Part shown: piece by piece, positions 1 through 7,800 of the stretch
Numbering within the stretch: position 1 is the first letter of the stretch
Layout of the letters: every line of letters begins with the position of its first letter
Origin: Baffinella frigidus
Taxonomy: Eukaryota > Cryptophyceae > Cryptomonadales > Baffinellaceae
Length of the DNA: 10,853 nt
Reading direction: 5' to 3'
Assembly: GCA_026770585.1 (NCBI GenBank)
Contig: MU646550.1
Span: forward strand, 113,853-124,705
Notes under the pieces: model-generated
The model's database searches: none
What the model saw: only the letters and a program-made list of their open reading frames with translations
What the model was told of the DNA's origin: nothing
Made by a program: the position numbers and the translations under genes

Positions 1-78
1 TTTGGGTTTTGGGGTTTGGGGTTTGGGGTTTGGGGTTTGGGGTTGAGGTTTTACGGTTTAGGGTTGAAAAAGCTTTAC
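1..78 (+). repeat. Degenerate telomere-like tract T1
   Basis: Runs of TTTGGGG with later TTTACGG/TTTAGGG variants, G-rich strand on plus. It is truncated by the window start. The variants and the unique sequence that follows suggest an interstitial degenerate tract rather than a chromosome end. The sequence just after it (TTTACGGTGCAGGGTCG at about 74-90) matches the left flank of the MITE A copy near 7776-7791. Confidence 0.85.
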
Positions 79-177
79 GGTGCAGGGTCGCGACGGTTCA
101 CGTTCGAGGTTCGGGCCGCAAGGTTTTCGGAACGTGCCCAGTGACTCTCGCGATGATTTGGTCACGCCGAGAGGGCG

Positions 178-425
178 TTCCCCATTCGCACGATATGGAC
201 GCGTGTGTAAAACCCGACATGTAAATAAAAGCCACGAACCGCCTCGAGCCAAATCGGTGAGCCCAAATCGCAACGGTTCGCCAAAAGTTGATAAATTCCC
301 TTGAAAAAGTATACTTTTGACGATTTGGGTCGAATAAAAGGACACAATCGATTTAGTCAACCCGAGTGAAACAGAGCTAGGACATGTAAATAAAAGCCAC
401 GGACCGCCTCGAGCCAAATCGGCGA
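178..425 (+). repeat. Dispersed repeat R1, two copies (third at 676-750)
   Basis: A block containing CGATATGGACGCG, then a CATGTAAATAAAAGCCACG-like stretch and CCGCCTCGAG, occurs at about 190-250. Its second half recurs at 378-425, and a diverged full copy lies at 676-750 (CATGTGAATAGAAAGCACGG, CCGCCTCGAG). It has no convincing reading frame. It is a low-copy dispersed repeat of unknown nature. Confidence 0.7.
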
Positions 426-486
426 GCAAAAAACAAATAGACTGAGGCAGAGGCGGGAGGTACCGGGCGCGAGGCCCATAAGACGT

Positions 487-668
487 TTGGATCACTCATC
501 TCCAGGCTTGAGAGTGACAAACACGAAGAAGAAAAAGAAGAAGAGGAAGTGGGAGGTACCAGACGTGATCGTCCCAAGCCTCATAGCATGCTGGATCACT
601 CCCATCCTGGCTTGAGAGTAACAAACACGAAGAAGAAGAAGAAGAGGTGGCAAGTACCAGGCGTGATG
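487..668 (+). repeat. Tandem duplication with GAA-rich core
   Basis: A unit of about 104 bp starts GGATCACTC at 489 and again at 593. It runs through GGCTTGAGAGT.ACAAACACGAAGAAG and ends in a GGTACCAG.CGTGATC-like block. The end block recurs after another GAA run at 1335-1375 and, without GAA, at 1071-1090. Homopurine GAA tracts of this kind are microsatellites, so the poly-basic or poly-acidic ORFs through them should be ignored. Confidence 0.75.
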
Positions 669-772
669 GGCACACCATTCATCCGTACGATATGGACGCG
701 AGTGCAAACCCCCGTCATGTGAATAGAAAGCACGGACCGCCTCGAGTGGGGTGCGCAGGTGGTACAGTGGAC

Positions 773-855
773 CATTTGCTGACTTTTGGGGTGTTTCCTG
801 GGCAACAATCCAATAATTGACTTGTGAATCTGTTCGCTTGGATAGCCTCGTGTGG
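773..855 (-). mobile_element. MITE B3, half copy
   Basis: This matches one half of MITE B on the opposite strand, from the outer end (CCTCGTGTGG) to just before the central palindrome. The cut edge at 773 adjoins TACAGTGGACC (763-773), which is identical to an outer end of MITE C. The truncation is therefore a rearrangement joint involving MITE C ends. Confidence 0.8.
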
Positions 856-882
856 GAGTGGTCCAAACCACTGCTGCAACTA

Positions 883-1070
883 CAGTGGACCTACCCTAAC
901 ACATGCCCGTCGGGGCCGGACTGATTGAGTATGTGTGGAGGGTAGGTATGCGTTATGGTGTCCACCCTGCAGGCATACTTCCTTGCAGGGGGAAATCGGG
1001 GGGCGGCCGAAGGAGTATGTGTGGAGGGTAAGTATGTGTTACCGTAGCGTGTGTTAGGGTAGGTGGACTG
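883..1070 (+). mobile_element. MITE C1, Tc1/mariner-like, TA target duplication
   Basis: A 188-bp non-coding element flanked by TA at 881-882 and 1071-1072. The terminal inverted repeat starts CAGTGGACCTACCCTAACAC at the left, and the right end is its near-complement. CAGTG-type ends with a TA duplication are typical of Tc1/mariner-class elements. A same-length copy lies at 9219-9406, inverted. No transposase is present, so it would move only with help from an autonomous relative. Confidence 0.88.
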
Positions 1071-1095
1071 TACCTGGCGTGATCGTCGCCGGGGG

Positions 1096-1279
1096 CCACA
1101 TAGACAGGCTATCCATGCGAACAGATTCATAAGTTAATTATTGGATTATTGCCCAGGAAACACGCCAAAAGTCAGCATTTGATCACGTTTTCGTACGGAC
1201 ATCCGTACGGAAACGTGATCATTTCCCCACAAATTTTAAAATGTTCTTTTATTATGTTCGCATGGATAGCCTCGTGTGG
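1096..1279 (+). mobile_element. MITE B1 with central palindrome
   Basis: About 184 bp with inverted ends. The right end is TGCATGGATAGCCTCGTGTGG-like and the left end is a diverged CCACA..GGCTATCCATGCGAACAG. A near-perfect 42-bp palindrome sits at 1180-1221 (TGATCACGTTT...AAACGTGATCA). The full relative is 9434-9614 and the half copy is 773-855. I could not identify a target-site duplication, so the superfamily is not assigned. Confidence 0.8.
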
Positions 1280-1417
1280 GGCGTTGACCAACTATCCTCT
1301 TTTTTCTTTTTTTCTTCTTTACTCTTTACTCCCAAAAAGAAGAAGAGGTGGGAGGTACCAGGCGTGATCGTCGCCGGTGGCGCGTAGCGTCCCTCGGGGC
1401 ACGTAGTGCACAACTGC

Positions 1418-1478
1418 CACCAAGAGAGAGGAGTCAAAGGAGAGGATTCAAAGGAGAGACGTTTGTCACTACCGACAT

Positions 1479-1509
<31 letters not shown>

Positions 1510-1832
1510 CCTTTAATACTACCACGAGAGAGAGAGAGAAGAGAAGAGACTTACCACCAAGAGAGGGATGCGAGACGTTTGTTGTCTTCGTATACTGTTG
1601 TATACTCGGTGATATATGACTCTGGGTAGGTGACTCTCTAGAGCATCTTTCTGCTCTCGCGTGTCATAGAGAAAGCGAGAGAGAGAGAGAGAGACCTTTA
1701 ATACTACCACGAGAGAGAGAAGAGAAGAGACTTGCCACCACGAGAGGGATGCGAGACGTGTGTTACTACCAACATTGAGAAAGAGGCCTTAATTATTACC
1801 AACATAGAGATAGAGACATTGACTAGAACCGC
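1418..1832 (+). repeat. GA-rich satellite-like array 1
   Basis: Irregular units combine (GA)n runs with fixed phrases: CCACCAAGAGAGAG, ACCTTTAATACTACCA (about 1509 and 1694) and ACCAACAT.GAGA. The fixed phrases show duplication of a longer unit rather than simple slippage. The same phrases form the array at 2165-2762, so the two arrays were probably one before the intervening elements arrived. Confidence 0.8.
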
Positions 1833-2000
1833 GTAGCGTCCCGCGGGGCAGGTTGTGCACTACTTTAGACGTGACCGGGAGCAATCAAAAGTCAACCCAA
1901 TTGCAGAAGGCACGGAAATCCGTGCTTTCTTCCAAAAGTTGACCTTGCGGCAATGGGGAGTTGGCTTTTGCGATTGACCACCCTCAGGTCTAGCGTAGCA
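1826..2000 (+). other. Spacer carrying foldback element L
   Basis: This begins with CGCGTAGCGTCCCGCGGGGCA, a relative of 1380-1402, and contains the 95-bp foldback element described separately. No coding signal is seen. It divides the two GA arrays together with MITE D. Confidence 0.6.
1882..1976 (+). mobile_element. Foldback MITE-like element L
   Basis: The left end CAATCAAAAGTCAACCC pairs, with small gaps, with the right end read in reverse (CAATCGCAAAAGCCAACTCC). A second hairpin (GCACGGAAATCCGTGC, 1910-1925) sits inside. The element is non-coding and only one copy is seen here. No clear target duplication. Confidence 0.6.
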
Positions 2001-2164
2001 CCACACAGCGGGGTTCGAAGGAATTTTCGGCCCATTTCGGGCCGAATTTCCGTTACCTTATCCGTAGGAACCCCCCCCTATGTCCCTACGGATTGCCTAC
2101 CGTAGGGTCGTAGATCTTACCACTGAAGGGTTACTCAGAAATCCCTTCGAAGTCCGCTGTGTGG
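2001..2164 (+). mobile_element. MITE D1
   Basis: 164 bp with inverted ends. CCACACAGCGGGGTTCGAAGG on the left matches the complement of CCTTCGAAGTCCGCTGTGTGG on the right with only a few changes. An internal hairpin reads TTTTCGGCCCATTTCGGGCCGAA. The interior CCTACCGTAGGGTC core is shared with other families in the window. A second copy is at 5174-5334. The target duplication is not resolved. Confidence 0.85.
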
Positions 2165-2646
2165 CTGCCACCAAGAGAGAGAGGGAGGAGAGACCTTTAT
2201 TACGATCTACGTGCCACCAAGAAAGAGAGGACTCAGAGGAGAGACCCTTTTTACGACCTACGTAGAGAAAGAGAGAGACCTTTGATGCAACCAAGAGATA
2301 GAGAGAAGAGACTGGCCACCAAGAGAGAGAGGAGAGACCTTGATTACTACCTATATATACATATATATTATATATATATACATACATCTATATATATAGA
2401 GAGAGATTATATATATATACATACATCTATATATATAGAGAGAGAGACCTTTAATACTACCAACATAGAGAGAGACCTTGATTAACAAAAAAAAACGAAG
2501 AAAAAGAGGGAGCCCTTTGATGCAAACAAGAGAGAGAGAGAAGAGACTGGCCACCAAGAGAGAGAGGAGAGACCTTGATTACTACCAATATATATATATA
2601 GGGTTTAGGGTTATATATATGCATATATACATACATACATACATAC

Positions 2647-2722
<76 letters not shown>

Positions 2723-2762
2723 CTTTAATACTACCAACATAGAGAGAGACCTTGATCACCAC
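2165..2762 (+). repeat. GA-rich satellite-like array 2 with AT microsatellites
   Basis: This has the same phrases as array 1 (GCCACCAAGAGAGAGAGGAG, ACCTTTAATACTACCAACAT at 2448 and 2721, GAGAGACCTTGATTAC). It is interrupted by (TA)n/(CATA)n blocks at about 2350-2435 and 2587-2687 and a (GA)n run at about 2687-2717. A single TAGGGTTTAGGG sits inside an AT block near 2599. Predicted ORFs here are low-complexity artefacts. Confidence 0.85.
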
Positions 2763-2840
2763 CAACACGGCCGCCATGCATGCACCCACACCGAGGCTGG
2801 CTGTGTACCACACCGGCGACTAATCCGGACAGGCTTGGTA

Positions 2841-2959
2841 CAGGGGTACCTCGCTCATAAGAAACCGCCACCTCATAGGACCCTACAGTAGGCCTATGCC
2901 TAAGGCCCTATGGTGGTCCTAGGGGGGGGGGGCGGTTTCTTGTGAGCGAGGCACCCCTG
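2841..2959 (+). mobile_element. MITE A1, TA target duplication
   Basis: 119 bp flanked by TA (2839-2840, 2960-2961). The terminal inverted repeats of about 26 bp start CAGGGGTACCTCGCTCA and continue as AAGAAACCGCC. The interior holds the palindromic GGACCCTACAGTAGG and a run of G. Ends in CAGGGG with a TA duplication suggest a Tc1/mariner-class non-autonomous element. Relatives are 7793-7908 (complete) and 9102-9157 (right half). Confidence 0.9.
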
Positions 2960-3140
2960 TACCAGGAAAAACTAAGTTGAGTCAACAGTTGTGGGACTCT
3001 CTGCGTGGCCGGACTGCACCAGGTGTGTCCAGGTGTCGATTTCACAAGCGGTATGACGAGTCCCCGGATTGAAAACACTGAAACACCACTTTGCGTCGGA
3101 CACGACCCCCGTGGAAACAATGGAAACACTAGTGCTCCCA

Positions 3141-3169
3141 TTCATCAGTGTTTCGGAAACACTGATGAA
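3141..3169. repeat. Perfect 29-nt hairpin
   Basis: TTCATCAGTGTTTC and its exact complement surround a single central base. It lies at the edge of the 73-bp tandem repeat and shares AACACTG with it, so it may have seeded that array. Its function is unknown. Confidence 0.7.
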
Positions 3170-3386
3170 AACACTGGATGGGGACAAGACCCCGGGACTG
3201 GTGGACGTGAGCTAAGATTCGGTTCAAGAGAGGGACGATATCAACACTCGAGGGGGGACGCGACCCCCAGGCTGGTGCACGAGAGCCAAGATTCGGTCGA
3301 ATAGAGAGACGATAAAAACACTGGGGGGGGGGACGAGACCCCCGGGCTGGTGTACGAGAGCCAGGACGCGGTCGAGTAGATGGACG
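3170..3386 (+). repeat. 73-74 bp tandem repeat, about three copies
   Basis: Units start near 3171, 3244 and 3318. Shared blocks are AACACT, a GGGGAC.GACCCC hairpin, CTGGTG.ACGAGAGCCA and CGGTCGA.TAGA. The copies differ by many point changes and in the length of the G run. No consistent reading frame is kept. Confidence 0.8.
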
Positions 3387-3407
3387 GAGTCGCGTCAGCA
3401 ATCTGAC

Positions 3408-3445
3408 CTCCCAGCGGCACCCAGTAGCGCCCCGCGTTGCAGAAC
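3408..3445 (-). CDS. Possible small exon, unassigned
   Basis: Read on the minus strand, CTGGGGCAG|GTTC is a plausible acceptor and GGGAG|GTCAGA a plausible donor. The 38 nt between read FCNAGRYWVPLGG in the phase that exon E uses. The acceptor lies some 12 nt beyond a telomere-like tract that would fill the upstream intron. It may be a further exon or a fragment of the beta-propeller gene, but the block is too short to be sure. Confidence 0.25.
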
Positions 3446-3458
3446 CTGCCCCAGAGTG

Positions 3459-3597
3459 TTTCGGGTTTCGGGTTTCGGGTTTCGGGTTTGGGGTATCGGG
3501 TTTGGGGTTTGGGGTTTGGGGTTTGGGGTTTGGGGTTTGGGGTTTGGGGTTTAGGGTTGAGGGTTGAGGGCGGTTCAGGTCCCCTAAACCCTAAATC
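3459..3597 (+). repeat. Degenerate telomere-like tract T2
   Basis: TTTCGGG units give way to TTTGGGG units and then TTTAGGG/TTGAGGG, with the G-rich strand on plus. The clustered order of variants shows local amplification of already mutated heptamers rather than fresh telomerase addition. Confidence 0.9.
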
Positions 3598-3776
3598 CTG
3601 AAGGATCACAACAGGTTATGATTCTTCAGGGTTTTGGAGGAGACCAGTCACACGTGTTGACGACACCAACCAAGAATCGGTTAGGATATCAGTAAGACCG
3701 TCCTGTGACCCTACGGTATTACTATAGGGTCCTATGGATTCTCCTCACGGTCTCTCTGCGAGCTAGGGAGGAGACC
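3598..3776 (+). other. Spacer with old copy of the cassette start
   Basis: GGAGGAGACCAGTCACACGTG at 3646-3666 continues to GTTGACGACACC. This is the same start as the cassette array further right and serves as an uninterrupted version of the site where element F sits. CCCTACGGTATTACTATAGGG at 3711-3731 is another relative of the CCTACGGTAGG core found in MITEs A and D. No gene is seen. Confidence 0.6.
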
Positions 3777-3914
3777 TTATCCGGGGAAAACTATTTTTCT
3801 TTAGTTTGATGGCAAGGAAAATTACTACATAAATGCTTTAATATTACTAATAAAAACGAATTGTGTAGTAATTTTTCTTGCCATCAAACTAAAGAAAAAT
3901 AGGTTTCCCCGGAT
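3777..3914. mobile_element. Foldback MITE F with 6-bp target duplication
   Basis: 138 bp with long inverted arms of about 58 bp (ATCCGGGGAAAC.TATTTTTC, then TTTAGTTTGATGGCAAGG, then AAAATTACTACA) around a short AT-rich loop. It is flanked by GAGACC at 3771-3776 and 3915-3920. An unoccupied version, GGAGGAGACCAGTCACACG, exists at 3646-3664. The inner motif TGTAGTAATTTTC.TTGCCA also occurs at the tip of the foldback at 8778-8903. No coding capacity. Confidence 0.85.
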
Positions 3915-4169
3915 GAGACCAGTCACACGTGTTGACGACACCTACGGAGGCGTCGCCCGGCGGCGCGAAGGAGCACCCGTCACACGCCGTCACAAAGCTA
4001 TTATACATGCTCACAAAACTATTATATATGCTCACAAAACTGTCATATATGCGCCAACCGACGCGGTTTGGGCTTCCAAAGGTGGCCGGTCGCGCCTTAA
4101 GCTGCCGGCTCCTTCCAAACCAAATGCGGGGTGGAGGTTTCCGGTAGGAATAAAGGTGTCTCTGAGGGT

Positions 4170-4262
4170 TAGGGGGGAGACCACCGTAGGACCCTACGGT
4201 AGACACTCCGTAGGGACCTAACCAATTCAACCATACACCCTGGGCTCTATCAGGGTGGGGGG
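4170..4262. repeat. Insertion with short hairpins in cassette unit 1
   Basis: Relative to the matching junctions at 4560-4573 and 4735-4748, about 90 extra bases lie between GGGGGGAGACC and GGTTGGACC. They contain the palindrome CCGTAGGACCCTACGG and a CACCCTG...CAGGGTG hairpin (about 4236-4257). Both ends carry GGTTAGG / CCTAACC-like motifs. It is possibly a decayed small element. Confidence 0.45.
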
Positions 4263-4615
4263 TTGGACCAGTCGCAGGTGTTGACAACGCCGAAGGAGGA
4301 GTTCCCCGGCGGCGCAAAGGAGCACCCGTCGCACGCCGTCACACAACTATTGTGCATGCTCACAAAACTATTATATATGCTCACACAACTATTATATATG
4401 CACCAACTGACGCGGTCTGAGCTTCCAAAAGTGGCCGGTCGCGCCTTAAGCTGCCGGCTGCGGGAACCTTTCACACCGAATACAGGATGGAGAATTTCTG
4501 TTGGAGGCCGAATACAGGGTGGAGGTTTCCAGCAGGACTGAAGATATCTCTCAAAGTTTGGGTGAGGGGGTAGACCAGTCACACGTGTTGACGACGCCGA
4601 AGGAGGAGTTCCCCG

Positions 4616-4700
4616 GGAACAGCCCCGCCGGCAGGCTCGTGAACGCCCGCGTGACCGGTCACGCGGACGCCGAAGCCAACTGTCCGAGGTGACTGCCTTG
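4616..4700 (+). repeat. 85-bp insertion shared with element H
   Basis: GGAACAGCCCCGCCGGCAGG through GTCCGAGGTGACTGCCTTG is nearly identical to 10103-10176. This copy has 11 extra bases, which create the perfect 18-bp palindrome CGCGTGACCGGTCACGCG at 4648-4665. It interrupts cassette unit 3. Here it lacks the inverted ends that surround the other copy. Confidence 0.85.
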
Positions 4701-4725
4701 CGTGTGCCTTGACTGAAGATATCTC

Positions 4726-4834
4726 TCAAAGTTTGGGTGAGGGGGTGGACCAGTCACACGTGTTGACGACGCCGAAGGAGGAGTTCCCCGGCGGCGCGAA
4801 GGAGCACCCGTCGCACGCCGTCACAAAGTTGCAC
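4726..4834 (-). CDS. Exon E, candidate last exon of the propeller gene
   Basis: The acceptor GGGGCAG|GTGCAAC gives a block that enters with one base of a split codon. It reads CNFVTACDGCSF, then APPGNSSFGVV, NTCDWS and a short tail to TGA at 4726-4728. APPG sits where SPDG sits in the other blades. The incoming phase fits a donor GTACGT at the end of exon C. Paralogous copies at 4266-4340, 3917-3995 and partly 4573-4617 also meet a stop soon after DWS. The cysteine-rich composition differs from the other exons. Confidence 0.45.
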
Positions 4835-7800
4835 CTGCCCCGTAAAGTGGATCTGTCAGAGAGCGTATACGGATGCATGCGCGCGCCGAAGGGATGGTTT
4901 GGCAGACGTGTAGAAGCCTACCGCACGCCGTCTCAAAGTTGCACCTGCGCCTAAAGTTGCCGCACCTGCGCCCAAAGTTGCCGCACCTGCGCCCAAAGTT
5001 GCCGCACCGCGCATGTGTCAACGTGCGTATCCCCAAGTGGCGAGCGGGCCATGTTTGACCGCTAGCAGGTCGTGGCACCTGCGCGGTCCACACTCTCTGC
5101 TAGCCATCACTAACTCTGTAAAGATGATATTTAAAAATCATGCAGATTCAATTCCACAAGAAGATTTGGTATTCCCCACAGAGGGCTACGAAAGGATTTT
5201 CGGGCGCTGAGAGCTCAAGTTTCCGTCATCTCCTCCGTAGGAACCCCCCTATGTCCCTACGGGTTGCCTACCGTAGGGTCATAGGTCTTATCGCTGAGGG
5301 GTTATTCGAAATCCCTTCGAAGTCCGCTGTGTGGAAAGTGGATCTTTCAATGTGCGTAGGCGCGCCGTATGGTGTATTGGGCAGGCGCGTTGCGGGAAAA
5401 GAGTGTCCAACCCAAGAGCAAGTGTGTACTTCACACGCGCAGGTGTGTCCAACACACGCGCAAGTGTGCCCAACACACGCGTGTGTGTGTCCCGTCCACG
5501 CGTAAGAGTGCCCACCACACGTATCAGTGTGTCCAGAACACGCGCAGGTGTGTCCAATAAGCGCGGGACGTACGAAGCGGAGCCGAGGACGGACGAGGAC
5601 GCGGACATGCCCATCCCGAGGAACTTCCCGTCCGGAGAGAGGCAGATCGCCTTCGGCCGCTCCAGCTCCTTCCGCACCACCTGAGAAGTCAACTTTCTGC
5701 GTTAACTTTCTGCGTCAACTTTTTGCATCGTGTCAACTTCTGGGCGCCTCCCCTCCGCCCAATTTGTACCGTGGTTGTTGACTAGTCACAAGGTTTGTTG
5801 TGGTAGTAAACACGCCTGGATAGAGGCAGATTGCGTTCGGCCGCTCCAGCCCCTCCCGCACCACCTGAAGTATTTTTTTTGCGTTAAGTCAACGTTTAAC
5901 GTTGACTTTTCACGTCTCAACTTTTGGGCCTTGGCCCAAAAACGTTTTTTTGCGTTAGATTTTTGCGTTTCAACGGATTTGTACCGTGACTGTTGACTTC
6001 TTACAGGTTTGTTTTGGTAGTTAGCACGCCTGGCGAGACGCAGATTGCGTTCGGCCGCTTCAGGCCGAATAGCATGGGTTTTGGGGTTTGGGGTTTGGGG
6101 TTTGGGGTTTGGGGTGTGGTGCTTGGGTTTTGGGGTTTGGGGTTTGGGATTTGAGGTTTGGGGTGTGGGGTTGTGGGGTGTAGGGTGTGGGGTTGGGAGT
6201 TTAGGGTTTAGGGTTTAGGGTTTAGGGTTTAGGATTCAGGGTTCAGAGTTCAAGGTTTAGGGTTTAGGGTTTAGGGTTCAGGGTTCAGAGTTCAGGTTTC
6301 AGGGTTTAGGGTTTAGGGTTTAGGGTTTAGGGTCTAGGGTTCAGGGTTTAGGGTTCAGGGTTGAGGGTTTAGAGTTTTAGGTCTAGGGTTCAGGTTTAGG
6401 GTTCAGGGTTTAGGGTTTGGGGTTTAGGGTTTAGGGTTCAGAGTTCAGAGTTCAGGGTTTCGGGTTTCGGGTTTAGGGTTTCGGGTTTAGGGTTTAGGGT
6501 TTACCCGCGTCGACATCGGGACGCCTCCAGTCCCAAGAGCCACCTGCAGGTGGCACGGGGTTAACTTTTGAGGACATGATGACTTTTGAGGACAGGTCGA
6601 CTTTTGCGGATAAGTTGACGTGTGAGACACGTGCAGGGCCCCACACCACATGTTGACGCAAAAAAAAGGGTTTCGTGTTTCAGGTATCGGGTTGTGGGGG
6701 GTTCAGGAGAAACGACCCCCCCCTTCAGGATAAATTAACCCCCTTTCCACAACAGCAAACGAGGCTCATCACCTTCGTGGGCCAGCCGTCATCCCACGAG
6801 ACCACGCTCTTTCCAGCTCCAAAGTTGACGCATTTGTACCGCACACCAAGCAAGTCAACTTAAGAATAGTCGGTCAACCCGAGTAAGGCACAGCTAGGAT
6901 CCTGTGAAAGGCTCATCACCTTCGCGAGCCAGCCGTCGTCCCGCGACGCCATGTAAAGCGACTTCCCGTCCGGGTGGAACACGGGTGTGTTCACGCCCGC
7001 GATCGAGCCGTTGATTCCCGCGGGCACGTCCCCGACCAGTACCGGGTTCGCGCCTGACATGTCCAGTAGATACACCTGCCGGCAGAATACAATACTATTA
7101 GCGGTAAGGTACAATACTATTAGCGGTAGAATACTATTGCACGTCCCCGAAAAGGCGTGGGTTTGCGCCTGACACGTCCAGTAGATACACCTGCCGGAAA
7201 AATATTGTTAGCAATAAAATACTATTATTTGACCGACCCGTTTATTCCCGCGGGCACGGACCCGAAAAGACGCGGGTTCGTGGCCGACACGTCCAGTAGG
7301 TACATCTAGCCGTATATAAAACAATATTGGCGGTATATAAAATATTGCTGGCGGCAAAATGCTATATAAAACGATATAAAATATTATGTAATAAAACAAT
7401 ATATATAATATAAAATATTGTTGGCGGTAAAGTGCTATTAGGCGGCCAGGATGATGCAAGCTTGTTGTGCACAAAACAGGTGTTTCGAAATGAACCACTT
7501 TGCAGCCTCGAGTCTTGGTTTAAGTGGTGAGGTTTGGGGTTTGGGGTTGAGGGTTGAGGGTTGAGGGTATAAGGTTTAGGGTTCAGGGTCCAGGGTTTAG
7601 GGTTTAGGGATTAGGATTTAGAGTTGAGAGATTTTCTGATTTGGGATGTAGGGTATAAGTTTTCGGGTTTCTGGTTTCGGGTTTCGGGTTTCGGATTCAG
7701 GATTTAGGGGTAAGTGATTAGGGTTTAGGATTTAGTGGGTTTAGTCTTTAAGGTTTATGGTATACAGTTTAGGGTTTACGGTGCAGGGTCGACAGGGGTA

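Larger units (their letters stand above)
773..1074 (-). repeat. Left arm of 302-bp inverted repeat
   Basis: The reverse complement of 9215-9516 over its whole length with few mismatches. It consists of a truncated MITE B (773-855), a linker with CCACTGCTGCAAC, and a complete MITE C (883-1070). The two arms point at each other across about 8.1 kb. Homology ends within a few bases of the MITE C terminus on one side and in the middle of MITE B on the other. Confidence 0.92.
3917..4834 (-). repeat. Cassette array G carrying copies of exon E
   Basis: Units begin (plus strand) GACCAGTC.CACGTGTTGACGAC at 3917, 4266, 4573 and 4748. On the minus strand each encodes TACDGCSFAPPG then VVNTCDWS or the end of it. 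Units 1 and 2 add a 21-bp repeat (about 3995-4055 and 4345-4402, reading SIYNSFV) and a block with LKARPATFGS. Unit 3 is cut after PGN.. by an 85-bp insertion. Codon differences among copies fall mostly at third positions, suggesting that the duplicated piece was once coding. Unit 4 is the copy with a proper splice acceptor. Confidence 0.75.

Noticed and set aside
1-78. True chromosome end at the window start
   Set aside because: The heptamers are degenerate and followed by ordinary sequence. The G-rich strand runs toward the interior, the wrong direction for a left-hand telomere.
2097-2891. Several frames over GA and TA arrays
   Set aside because: They are low-complexity translations of microsatellites and satellite-like units.
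4250-4729. 159-residue minus-strand frame as one gene
   Set aside because: It runs across two tandem cassette units and the 85-bp insertion. Only the exon E-like parts show coding character, and the length comes from repeat periods that are multiples of three.
4950-5567. CRISPR-like short regular repeats
   Set aside because: The 21-bp units are contiguous without unique spacers and the genome is eukaryotic. They are minisatellites.
5331-5684. 117-residue plus-strand frame through the minisatellite
   Set aside because: It is antisense to exon C and to a 21-bp repeat. The minus strand has the propeller motifs and splice sites.
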